DNA of 64,000 nucleotides from Bacteroidota bacterium. GTDB taxonomy: Bacteria > Bacteroidota > Bacteroidia > Bacteroidales > JAAAOM01. The translations under genes and the position numbers were made by a program. Shown here in pieces: positions 47,526 through 56,640 of this stretch. Every line of letters starts with the position of its first letter. Position 1 is the first letter of the stretch. The stretch lies in NCBI GenBank assembly GCA_009908855.1, contig JAAAOM010000033.1:34720-98719 (forward strand). The letters are read 5' to 3'. The notes under the pieces were generated by a model. It saw only the letters and a program-made list of their open reading frames with translations, was not told the DNA's origin and did not search any database.

Positions 47526-48047
47526 ATGAAAATCTTCCTTATCGGATTTATGGGAAGCGGCAAAACCACAGTTGGTAAGAAACTGGCCAATCTGTTAAAT
47601 TACACATTCATGGATATGGACCAATACATCGAGTATGAAGAAGGGCGTTCGGTTTCACAAATTTTTGAACTAGCGGGCGAAGACTATTTTCGGCAAGCAG
47701 AATCCAGGGCATTGCATGCGCTATTACAAAAAGAAGATATTGTAGTAGCAACAGGAGGCGGGACGCCATGTTTTAACAACAATATGAAGCTGATTACCCA
47801 AAATTCCATTGCCATTTATCTTAAGCTAAGCCCAAAAGCATTTGTATCCCGGGTGTATGATCCGAATACCAACCGCCCGTTGATAAAGGGAAAAAGCAGG
47901 GAGGAGCTGGAAAAATATGCCGAAGAACTACTTAGCAAGCGCGAACCATATTACACCCAGGCTAAACATATCGTTAATGCCATTAATGAAGGGCCCGGGG
48001 AAATAGCGTATAAGGTTAAAACCCTGCTCCTGCCACATTCCGCTTAA
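47526..48047 (+). CDS. aroK: Shikimate kinase
   Basis: 173 residues. P-loop GFMGSGKTT (7-15), shikimate-binding DMDQYIE and ATGGGTPCF, lid RPLIKGKSREEL, and the conserved RE…Y near the end. Phosphorylates shikimate in the chorismate pathway for aromatic amino acids. Starts 18 nt after parC, so it is probably read through from parE-parC. Confidence 0.94.
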   Translation: MKIFLIGFMGSGKTTVGKKLANLLNYTFMDMDQYIEYEEGRSVSQIFELAGEDYFRQAESRALHALLQKEDIVVATGGGTPCFNNNMKLITQNSIAIYLKLSPKAFVSRVYDPNTNRPLIKGKSREELEKYAEELLSKREPYYTQAKHIVNAINEGPGEIAYKVKTLLLPHSA

Positions 48048-48076
48048 TTTTCCGGAATTTAAAGTAATGGTATGGC

Positions 48077-48847
48077 TTATGGCTTTTTAAATTCCTCGTA
48101 TATATCAATCTGCAGATATTTCCCCAACCATTTTACGCCAAAATAAAACGGGATGGTATCGACCATAGCTGCGAACATTTTAAAGAAATAGTTCGACAAA
48201 ATGAGGATCAGCAAATATTTGGTTACCGAAATATCATCAGGCACAATAATGGCATGCGTAAAATAATAAGTGATAAACACAACGGCCAGTGAATCCACCA
48301 ACTGACTGGTAAGTGTAGACCCGTTGTTACGTATCCACAACCGCTTACCCTTTGTTTTTTTCCGCAGGAAATGGAACACATGCACATCCACAAACTGGGC
48401 TGTTAGATAAGCCAACATAGATGCGGCAGTAGCTCCGAATGCCAACTTACGCACCTCATAAAAAGCCCGGTTGGGGTGATCAGGTGCAGGCAACCCATCC
48501 GCACCCAATTCAGGAACCGGTGGTAACTCACCCCCTACCCATAAAATAAACAATACCCACATATTTAATAAAAAGCCCACCCACACAACATTTTTCGCCC
48601 TGCGCTTACCATAAAATTCACTTATAAAATCAGTACATAAAAAAGTAATCGGATAAGGAATTACGCCGATAAACACCTTAAAAGGTATTTCCAGATTACC
48701 AATTGAAAAGCTCAGGTTGATGAGTTTAGTAATTCCCAGTATGTTGAGCATACTCAACGAACCGATAAACAGACCTGAAAAAACCAGGAAAAATATTTCA
48801 CGGCGACGCTCTATTGCATTTAAGCTGTTAGAATCCTTTGCAAACAT
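48077..48847 (-). CDS. yhhQ: Queuosine precursor transporter, YhhQ/VUT family
   Basis: 256 residues, about six or seven helices. Landmarks of the family: LNILGITKLI, FKVFIGVIPYPITFLCTDFISEFYGKRRAKNVVWVGF, ATAASMLAYLTAQFVDVHVFHFLRKKT, WIRNNGSTLTSQLVDSLAVVFITYYF and the C-terminal FKMFAAMVDTIPFYF. Characterised homologues import preQ0/preQ1. Together with queCDE and tgt elsewhere in this window it points to salvage plus synthesis of 7-deazaguanines. No preQ1-I-like leader is seen in front of it. Confidence 0.87.
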   Translation of the reverse strand: MFAKDSNSLNAIERRREIFFLVFSGLFIGSLSMLNILGITKLINLSFSIGNLEIPFKVFIGVIPYPITFLCTDFISEFYGKRRAKNVVWVGFLLNMWVLFILWVGGELPPVPELGADGLPAPDHPNRAFYEVRKLAFGATAASMLAYLTAQFVDVHVFHFLRKKTKGKRLWIRNNGSTLTSQLVDSLAVVFITYYFTHAIIVPDDISVTKYLLILILSNYFFKMFAAMVDTIPFYFGVKWLGKYLQIDIYEEFKKP

Positions 48848-48933
48848 ATATTTTTTGAAATGTTACCTGCATAACACCAATTTAGATGATATGTTTTCTT
48901 ACAATTTGGTAATTACCTTGTATTATTAGACAG

Positions 48934-51900
48934 ATGACTTTTTATATTTATTATTTTTACAGAAATTTACCCCTAAATTTACCTGCTCGTATGTTCGGAT
49001 TAAAAATCAAATGGCCTGCGCTGGAAGGGGACCATCGGTATCTGTTTATTGCACTGCTTCTGAATGCATTTTGCGCCGGAAACATTTGGATTTTAATGGA
49101 TATCACTTCCCACTCTTTTCTGCTTTCCTATTATTCAAACACCCAATTGTTTTTAGGATTTATACTGGCTGGTCTCTTCATTTCATTAAGTTTTTTGTTT
49201 CTGTTCGTTATTAACTTTGAGCCCACCCCCTACCAAAAATTATTATTTATGGGCGGGCTGAACTTATTGGGCTCGGTTATCTATTTATTCTATTATTTCT
49301 CACCTAACCTGGCCCTTTTGTATGTGTTTTTTTGTCTTTCTGCTGCCATAACCGTATTTACATTATATTTTTACAGCTCCTTCATTGAAAATATAATTCC
49401 TTCAACCATAAGGAACAGTATTTTCCCGATTGTTGACCTCACCAAACATGTCAGTACCATATTTAGCAGTTTTATGGCACTATTGATTCTGTATATGGAC
49501 ATACACATCAAATTTATTGCATTGTTTTTAGTTGTAAGTGCTTCTGCCTATATGATCAGTTTGTCGATTATTGCCAAACATATTGAAATTAAACCACCAC
49601 CTGCACGGCAATCTTTGAGAATAAAATGGGGCAACATCATGCCCCTGTTTACAGTTTCGGCATTTGTAGCATTTATTGGTGCACTGGTACATATCCAGTT
49701 TGTGCGCTTATCCATTGATGCATATCCTAATATTTGGGGTATTGCAAAAGTATTAACCCTCTTTTACGGTACCCTGTATTTATTCAATTATCTAACCAAA
49801 AAAGTAATCATTCCACGGGTTTTAACAACTTATGACTCACCTTTCAGCCTTGTAATATCACCCAGCCTGCTCATTTTAAACGGTATTGTTTTTGTAACCT
49901 ATTTTTTCCTGGCCCGGCGGTTTCCCAATATAGATGTATATATTTTCCCGTTACTGGGTATTCTGGTACTTAAAATTATACTGGAAACCACCAAAAACAC
50001 CATCGACATCCCTGCCTTAAAGGTTGCCACCTTCACATTCTTAAAATCGCCACACCAATGGCAACAGGTTGTAATAGGTGTGTGCACCGGCATAGCAACA
50101 ACTGTTGCAGGTATATTATACATTTTTAAATTCGGATACAACAATACACCCTTGCTATTTTCCATCCTGCTTATTGTTTTTGCTTTGGGATGGATGTTTT
50201 TTACCATTAAAATGGCAAGGCTCATTCAACTTGTGTTAAAAAGCAAAACCGTTAATAAGCACAAAAAGGCAGAAGAAACCTTCAATTATGATCAATATAT
50301 GATTAATAACTTTTCCAGTTTTAATAATGATTTCATGTCCTTTTTCAAAAGAATATACCCCAATAAATTTCCTGTTTTTATTGAAAAATTACTGCATGCC
50401 GAAAACGATGAATACAAAAAATTTGCATTGATGAATATAGATTCCCTTCATCATCAAAAAGCATTGCAAATCCTGGAAAAAGAGAATGTGATCCACAACC
50501 CGTTAATTGACATGGTAACCAATCGGTTAGATAAATTACAAAAAGATATTTCCTTTGCCGCAGAAGCGGAAAAAATTGAAACATTATCTCAGTCATTCAT
50601 GGCCAGAGACAGATGCAAAGCTGCTCATCTTATAAGTTTAAGCAGCAATGAAAAATACCTGACCCACCTGATACACTTACTTCGCGATATTGAACCGGAA
50701 GTTAAAATCCAAGCCATTAAAACTGCCCGCTATTACGAGAATAGTGAAATTTATTATCTGTTGGTTGATTACCTCAATAGCGATGAATTCTATTCTTACG
50801 CCTTTGACACCCTGGTTTCAAAGGGCAACGCCATTATCGATTATATTGAGCAACTCATGCAAAACGAAGTATTCACTGACGATAGCCTGTTTCGTATTAT
50901 CAAATTATTTGAGAAGATCGCTTCTTTCCGGTCAGTTGAAAAAATCATCCGGTTTATCGATTACCCTTCACAACAAATAAACATGAGGGCAGTGAAATCT
51001 CTTGAAAATATGGGTTATACCGCTGATGATGCACTGAAAACAAAATTGTTTAATCTCATTGTACGTCAAAGCAATATTATAACCTGGAATTTAAGTATCA
51101 TTGCCCTGTTATATCAAACAAAAATGTTTTTGTGGCTCCGCAAAGCATTTGAAAAAGAATTACAGGTAAACTATAATGATTTGTTTTTATTGCTTCACCT
51201 GCTATACCCCAAAAATACCATCGAAGAAGCCAGGCAATTACTGGCGCAAAACACATATTCATCGGTAAGTTATGCATCCGAATTGTTGGATTCAGTATTA
51301 CAGGAAGACCTCAAAAAGGTAGTTTTACCCATTATATCTTACGGCTCATACGCTGAAAAATTACAACAACTTCATTTCTACTATACCCTGGAAGAAAATA
51401 CAGATGATTTGCATAAAGCCATCCTGAACAGGGATATTAATTTACTTTCTCCGGTAACAAAAGCCATTGCCATTTATACCCTGGGCGAAATTAAAGATAT
51501 TGAGCACCTGGAGGATGAAATCATTGCTACACTTTTCCATGCTGATAAAATAGTAAGAGAAAGTGCCATATACATTATGATGTCCCATTTTTATTACCTG
51601 CTCAAACGTGTTTATAACCGCTTAAATCCTGATGTACAGGAAGAAATTGAACTTATCGGCATACCAAATTTTAATAAAAACGATTTATTGCTGTTTACTT
51701 TTGATAAATTTGCTAATCATAATTTCCTGAACGGATTAAGCAGTAGTATTTTATTGCAACTGGCAGAAAAGAGTTATGCCCTGAGCTTTGATAAGGAAAA
51801 TGACAATGATCTTTTCGAATTGGTTGATTTTAAAATTGGCTTCATCTTTGTGGAATATGGTAATTTCTCGCTGTATTTAAATGGTGAGAAAAAAGGTTCC

Positions 51901-52095
51901 TTTGAAGAAAATGACCTGGTATTTATTGAAATTACAAATCAAAACGAAGGGGATATATTTATACTCAGAACCAAAAAGGCCACCAAAATATATTGCATCG
52001 AGAAAAATGAATTTGAAAAGATGTGCTTTGATCATGATGATCTGTACAACTGTTTATTTCAATATTACATTAACAGGCAGCATCAATTAAATTAA
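48934..52095 (+). CDS. 12-TM MFS/nucleotide-carrier-like protein with HEAT repeats and cNMP-binding-like C-terminus
   Basis: 1053 residues. About 12 membrane helices (about 35-445), arranged like MFS or ATP/ADP-translocase (Npt) proteins. A long cytoplasmic helical region follows (about 465-930) with HEAT-like pairs (YLTHLIHLLRDIEPEVKIQAIKTA, KIIRFIDYPSQQINMRAVKSLENMG). The C-terminal 115 residues have a jellyroll pattern (VDFKIGFIFVEYGNFSLYLNGEKKGSFEENDLVFIEI) resembling a degenerate cyclic-nucleotide-binding domain. An alternative start is the ATG at 48991 (MFGLKIKWP). Transport activity is unproven. First gene of a five-gene row; the next starts 5 nt after its stop. Confidence 0.75.
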   Translation: MTFYIYYFYRNLPLNLPARMFGLKIKWPALEGDHRYLFIALLLNAFCAGNIWILMDITSHSFLLSYYSNTQLFLGFILAGLFISLSFLFLFVINFEPTPYQKLLFMGGLNLLGSVIYLFYYFSPNLALLYVFFCLSAAITVFTLYFYSSFIENIIPSTIRNSIFPIVDLTKHVSTIFSSFMALLILYMDIHIKFIALFLVVSASAYMISLSIIAKHIEIKPPPARQSLRIKWGNIMPLFTVSAFVAFIGALVHIQFVRLSIDAYPNIWGIAKVLTLFYGTLYLFNYLTKKVIIPRVLTTYDSPFSLVISPSLLILNGIVFVTYFFLARRFPNIDVYIFPLLGILVLKIILETTKNTIDIPALKVATFTFLKSPHQWQQVVIGVCTGIATTVAGILYIFKFGYNNTPLLFSILLIVFALGWMFFTIKMARLIQLVLKSKTVNKHKKAEETFNYDQYMINNFSSFNNDFMSFFKRIYPNKFPVFIEKLLHAENDEYKKFALMNIDSLHHQKALQILEKENVIHNPLIDMVTNRLDKLQKDISFAAEAEKIETLSQSFMARDRCKAAHLISLSSNEKYLTHLIHLLRDIEPEVKIQAIKTARYYENSEIYYLLVDYLNSDEFYSYAFDTLVSKGNAIIDYIEQLMQNEVFTDDSLFRIIKLFEKIASFRSVEKIIRFIDYPSQQINMRAVKSLENMGYTADDALKTKLFNLIVRQSNIITWNLSIIALLYQTKMFLWLRKAFEKELQVNYNDLFLLLHLLYPKNTIEEARQLLAQNTYSSVSYASELLDSVLQEDLKKVVLPIISYGSYAEKLQQLHFYYTLEENTDDLHKAILNRDINLLSPVTKAIAIYTLGEIKDIEHLEDEIIATLFHADKIVRESAIYIMMSHFYYLLKRVYNRLNPDVQEEIELIGIPNFNKNDLLLFTFDKFANHNFLNGLSSSILLQLAEKSYALSFDKENDNDLFELVDFKIGFIFVEYGNFSLYLNGEKKGSFEENDLVFIEITNQNEGDIFILRTKKATKIYCIEKNEFEKMCFDHDDLYNCLFQYYINRQHQLN

Positions 52096-52100
52096 CAAGC

Positions 52101-53546
52101 ATGAAGGAAACAGAATACGACATATATCTGCATTATCCTATCAATGTCAGCGAGGATCAACAGGAAGCATCCACAACCGACGACTGGGCACTTGAATTCA
52201 GGCGTTACCTCGAAATTACTATGGAACGAATATTGCAAAAGACGCCAACAATTCTGGATTCCCATGGCCTCGAAAAAGATGTAAATTCAATAGAGCAGGA
52301 CAGAAAGCAAATTTTTGATTCCACAGCCATTTTTATCATAATAACAAGTGAAGAAGCATACCAAAATGAAGTTTATAACCAGGTAATTAATGATATTTAT
52401 GTCTCACTTACAACAAATTCAGATGGCAAAGTACAACGTGTTTTTAAAGTGGATATGGAACCTGCCAATGCGGAGCTTGAACACAATAATTTAAAAGAAG
52501 CCTTAAATTACGAATTTTTCGAAAAGGCCGGATTAAGCAAACGGCCCAAGACCATGCAAATTACCGAACAAACAGAACCCAATGATTTGTTTTGGTCGCG
52601 TTTACTTGATCTGTCTTACGATTTGATTAATGCACTCAGTAGCTTCCGGGATAAACCGTTGATTACCTACACTAAATCCCTGTTTTTGGCCAATGTATCA
52701 CCCGATCAGACGGAAAACTACGAAAGCCTCAAACGCGAATTTCTGCAACAAGGTATTAAAATTTACCCCGACAAAAAGCTTCCACAGGATAGTCCGGAAA
52801 TTAAAAAAACCGTCACAGACTATCTGGAAAAATGCGAAATGTCAATCCATATAATTGGCGAACGATACGGCGATTATGTGTCAAAGTCCGAATATTCGAT
52901 CACAGAACTTCAAAACCGTATTGTAGACGATTATTGCAGCAATAATAAGAATTTTGAAAAAATCATCTTCATATCACAAAAATCCAGGATAAGAGATGGT
53001 AAACAAAAATTATTCCTGGAAAGGCTAAGAAAGGATGCCACCGACCAAACGGAAATTATTCAGACAAATATTACCGAGTTCAGAGAAATAATCATAGAAA
53101 AACTCAATCGGAAGGACAAACCCGAAACACCTGTAAAATCAAAAAAACAACTCTATTACATTACCGAACCCAACGAGCACAACACCCTTGAACAGATTGA
53201 AAATCTGTGCAAAGCAAAAGACGTTTCATTAATCCTGCCACAATTTTCGAACTCAATTGTTGATAATTTAAATACCCACATAAACAACTTAATTGAGTCC
53301 GATATGCTGGTAATCAACTATACCAATAACAATCCTGTTTGGCTGCAGACCAAATTACAGGACAGTTTTAAGGTTTTCGGGATGGGTAAAAAAAATCCCT
53401 ATAAATGGAAATGTATTCTTTTTCATTCCCAAGCGAAAGAGCATTTAGTAAAGGAGCATATTGAGAGTTTTGAGACTTATGATTTGAAACAAAAGAATAC
53501 GATCAAGGCATTTGAAAAACGACTTAAGGAGATGATTGATAAATGA
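52101..53546 (+). CDS. Protein with three TIR/DUF4062-like segments
   Basis: 481 residues, soluble. Segment 1 (1-about 185): YDIYLHYPINV, DDWALEFRRYLE, and a strand TAIFIIITSEEAYQNE, as in TIR-like domains next to STAND proteins. Segment 2 (about 200-340): LFLANVSPDQTENYESLKREFLQQGI, then MSIHIIGERYGDYVSKSEYSITELQ, DUF4062/TIR-like. Segment 3 (about 360-481): YYITEPNEHN, SDMLVINYTNNNPVWLQTKLQDSFKVFG, another TIR-like half. A catalytic Glu for NAD hydrolysis cannot be assigned by eye. Its stop overlaps the ATPase gene by 4 nt (ATGA), so the two products likely work together. Confidence 0.65.
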   Translation: MKETEYDIYLHYPINVSEDQQEASTTDDWALEFRRYLEITMERILQKTPTILDSHGLEKDVNSIEQDRKQIFDSTAIFIIITSEEAYQNEVYNQVINDIYVSLTTNSDGKVQRVFKVDMEPANAELEHNNLKEALNYEFFEKAGLSKRPKTMQITEQTEPNDLFWSRLLDLSYDLINALSSFRDKPLITYTKSLFLANVSPDQTENYESLKREFLQQGIKIYPDKKLPQDSPEIKKTVTDYLEKCEMSIHIIGERYGDYVSKSEYSITELQNRIVDDYCSNNKNFEKIIFISQKSRIRDGKQKLFLERLRKDATDQTEIIQTNITEFREIIIEKLNRKDKPETPVKSKKQLYYITEPNEHNTLEQIENLCKAKDVSLILPQFSNSIVDNLNTHINNLIESDMLVINYTNNNPVWLQTKLQDSFKVFGMGKKNPYKWKCILFHSQAKEHLVKEHIESFETYDLKQKNTIKAFEKRLKEMIDK

Positions 53547-56500
53547 AAAATATATCTTCCATAACATCAACCAATCCTTTTCCCGGGCTTCGTCCGTTCG
53601 GATTAAACGAGAGTCATTATTTCTTCGGACGCAAAGGGCAAAGTAGTGCTGTATTGGAATTATTACTTCAAAACCGTTTTGTAGCGGTTACCGGTGCCTC
53701 AGGAAGTGGTAAATCCTCTTTAATTTATTGTGGTGTTATCCCGGCCCTTTTTGGTGGTTACTCCAAAGAAATAAGCAGCAACTGGAAGATAATTACCACA
53801 CGTCCCGGCAACAGCCCCATTAAAAATTTATCCCGGGCACTGCTGGATGTAGATGAAAGCCTGCAGGATCAGCCGGGAATCAATCAAAAAATTATTCACG
53901 CCCTGCTCAACAGAAGCTCTCGTGGATTGATCGATCAGTTAAAACAAAGTGCACATTTACAAAAATATAACCACTTGTTGATCATCGATCAGTTTGAAGA
54001 GCTTTTCCGATATAACGAATCCAGGGCGCCTGAAACTTTAAAAGAAGAAACCGAAGCCTTTATCAAGCTCATTGTTAATACCATCCAGGCAACCGAAGTA
54101 CCTGTTTATATCATAATCACCATTCGTTCAGATTTTATTGGCGAATGTTCGGCATACACCGAATTCACTAAATACATAAACGATAGTAACTTTCTGATCC
54201 CTAAAATGAAAAGACAGGATTACAAAGAAGCTATTGTTGGCCCCATAGCAGTGAGCGGTGCCTCCATTGAACCACAATTGGTTGAAAAAGTGCTCAACAG
54301 CCTCACAGACAACTCCGATCAGCTACCTGTAATGCAGCATGCACTCATGCGTACATGGGATGTATGGAAAGACAAGAATACCCTTGATAAACCCATATCG
54401 GTTACTGATTTCGACTCTGCCGGCACACTTGAAAGAGCCATCTCATTACATGCCAATGAGGCTTATGAAACCTTATCAGCCGATCAGAAAAAGACATGCA
54501 AGCGGGTTTTCCAAACACTGGCTGTAAAAGGGGCAGGTAACAGGGGCATCAGACAACCCGCACAGGTAAATTACCTGGCCGCCGTTTGTAATAAATCAGA
54601 ACAGGATATTATTGATGTAGTTAATGTATTTCGCACCAAAGAACGCTCCTTTTTAACCCCCGGGCAGGATGTACCGTTGAATTCAAACTCGGTTATTGAT
54701 TTATCACACGAAAGTTTAATGCGGGTGTGGGATAAACTCCGCGCCTGGGTGGATGAAGAAGTTGCCTCCGTACAGATGTATATGCGCCTGGTAGAAGCCT
54801 CCGATCTGTATCAAAAAGGAAAAGGCGGGCTATGGAAACCACCTGATTTGCATCTGGCACTGAATTGGCGTAAAACACAGCAACCTACCCTGGCCTGGGC
54901 CGGTAAACATCATCCGGCATTTGAGCGTGTTAAAGTTTTTATCGATGCCAGTGAACGGCAATTCCTGAAAGAAGAAAGTCATAAAGTACGCCTGCAGCGC
55001 AGAGCACTCAAGCGATCACGTGCATTTGCACTGGTTCTGGGAGTGTTTGCTATCACTTTTATGAGCATGATGTTTTACGCCTATAACCAAAAAGCGGAAG
55101 CCGACAAAGCCCGAAAAATAGCCGAAGAACTGCGTCAGAAAGCAGAAGGTCAGAAAGACCTGGAGATGGAGAAAAGGCTACAGTTCGAAAACCTGGCCAT
55201 CATGACTGCTGACTCATTGGAGAAACAAAAAAAGGCATCCATCGAAAAAAGTAAGTTGTACGAAAACGAAATTCAGGAGGCTAAAGAAGACGTAAATGAG
55301 GTAATCAAAGAGAAAGAAGAAATATATGAGCGTACACTTATTGTAGAGCAGGAAAAAGAGCAAGCCGAGCAGACAGCTAAACAGGCACAGCAAATGGCCA
55401 CTGCCGCCGAACAGGATAAGCAGCAGGCCTATCAAAAAAGACTGTTGTCCATTGCCCAGTCGTTAGCCGTTAAATCACAGCAGGTAACTGATGACAACCT
55501 GAGTGCATTACTATCATTTCAGGCTTATATATTCAATCAACGCTACAACGGTGTTGATCATAATCCGGATGTATATAACAGTTTATACGATGCAAAGTCA
55601 GGTTTGATGGGGCATGATTATAATGGTCTTGAAGGACACCGGGGAGCTGTACGGGCCATTGAATTCGTACCTGATTCAGAAGAGTTTTACAGCATCGGTA
55701 CCGATGGCCGTATATTACAATGGGATTTAAGAAGCTCCAACAAGGCTCAATTATTACACAAAAACAATTTTATAAACCGCTCACTGGCCATCAGTCCGGA
55801 TGGTAAATACCTGGCCTGTGGTAACGATCAGTCCACCATACAATTATTTAACCTTCAAAATCCGGGAGCAGCACCCAAGATATTGTCAGCACATAACGGA
55901 TGGGTATGGGCGCTTTCATTTTCACGCGATGGCAGTCAGCTTATTTCAACAGGTGCCGACATGCGATTAATTCTGTGGAATATAAATGATTTATCGCATC
56001 AGGTAGTGGCTGAGCACGATTCACGCATTCGTTCTTTAACCTTTGCCCGCAGCGGGAATGAATTTTATACCGCTGATGATAACGGAAACTTACTGCAATG
56101 GGATGTTAACGGTAACAATTCCTCATTGTTACAGAATAACCACAGCATATACTCAATCAGTCTGAATAGTTCAGGACGATACATAGCCATTGGTGATAAA
56201 GAAGGTAATCTGAAAATTGTAAACACACAAACCAAAACGGTAGTAAACCAGGTTCAGGCCCATAACGCAAGAATTTTCGATGTTCAATTCAGTCCGCAAA
56301 ATACATTCATGGCAACTTCCAGCCTTGACGGTACCATTAAAATATGGCGAACAAGCAATTTACAGGCCAGGCCCATACATATTACCCGACACGAATCGTG
56401 GGTATTGTCGGTGGCCTTCTCACAAAATGAAAACTACCTGGTATCATCCAGCAATAAAGGAGACCTTATTTATGTATGGCCAACTAAAATTGACCTGTTA

Positions 56501-56614
56501 GCCAATAATATGTGCAGCATCCTAAATCGTAATTTGTCGAACAGCGAATGGAATACTTATATTGGCAACGATATTCCTTATGAAGCAACTTGCGAACAAC
56601 TTGCGAACAATTAA
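53543..56614 (+). CDS. nSTAND ATPase with transmembrane segment, coiled coil and WD40 propeller
   Basis: 1023 residues. NPFPGLRPFGLNESHYFFGR opens a novel-STAND NTPase: Walker A GASGSGKS (51-58), Walker B LLIIDQFEELF (about 145-155), and a winged-helix-like region to about 480. One helix (about 493-513, AFALVLGVFAITFMSMMFYAY) follows a basic run (RLQRRALKRSR), so the NTPase should be cytoplasmic and the rest periplasmic. A coiled coil (about 515-635) and seven WD40 blades (about 690-1000; GHRGAVRAIEF, AHNGWVWALSF, AHNARIFDVQF, RHESWVLSVAF…) complete it. STAND proteins are signal-dependent oligomerising switches. Couples to the upstream TIR-like gene by a 4-nt overlap. Confidence 0.82.
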   Translation: MKNISSITSTNPFPGLRPFGLNESHYFFGRKGQSSAVLELLLQNRFVAVTGASGSGKSSLIYCGVIPALFGGYSKEISSNWKIITTRPGNSPIKNLSRALLDVDESLQDQPGINQKIIHALLNRSSRGLIDQLKQSAHLQKYNHLLIIDQFEELFRYNESRAPETLKEETEAFIKLIVNTIQATEVPVYIIITIRSDFIGECSAYTEFTKYINDSNFLIPKMKRQDYKEAIVGPIAVSGASIEPQLVEKVLNSLTDNSDQLPVMQHALMRTWDVWKDKNTLDKPISVTDFDSAGTLERAISLHANEAYETLSADQKKTCKRVFQTLAVKGAGNRGIRQPAQVNYLAAVCNKSEQDIIDVVNVFRTKERSFLTPGQDVPLNSNSVIDLSHESLMRVWDKLRAWVDEEVASVQMYMRLVEASDLYQKGKGGLWKPPDLHLALNWRKTQQPTLAWAGKHHPAFERVKVFIDASERQFLKEESHKVRLQRRALKRSRAFALVLGVFAITFMSMMFYAYNQKAEADKARKIAEELRQKAEGQKDLEMEKRLQFENLAIMTADSLEKQKKASIEKSKLYENEIQEAKEDVNEVIKEKEEIYERTLIVEQEKEQAEQTAKQAQQMATAAEQDKQQAYQKRLLSIAQSLAVKSQQVTDDNLSALLSFQAYIFNQRYNGVDHNPDVYNSLYDAKSGLMGHDYNGLEGHRGAVRAIEFVPDSEEFYSIGTDGRILQWDLRSSNKAQLLHKNNFINRSLAISPDGKYLACGNDQSTIQLFNLQNPGAAPKILSAHNGWVWALSFSRDGSQLISTGADMRLILWNINDLSHQVVAEHDSRIRSLTFARSGNEFYTADDNGNLLQWDVNGNNSSLLQNNHSIYSISLNSSGRYIAIGDKEGNLKIVNTQTKTVVNQVQAHNARIFDVQFSPQNTFMATSSLDGTIKIWRTSNLQARPIHITRHESWVLSVAFSQNENYLVSSSNKGDLIYVWPTKIDLLANNMCSILNRNLSNSEWNTYIGNDIPYEATCEQLANN

Positions 56615-56640
56615 ATAAATAGCTATATTTTCGCCCTGAT

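Noticed and set aside
48848..48933. preQ1-type leader in front of the YhhQ transporter
   Set aside because: No short stem with an A-rich tail could be found in the 86-nt divergent gap.
52101..56614. Calling the TIR-like/nSTAND pair an antiphage system outright
   Set aside because: No mobile element, integrase or other defence gene nearby, and outer-membrane partners in the same row; the evidence favours envelope signalling, so defence is left open.
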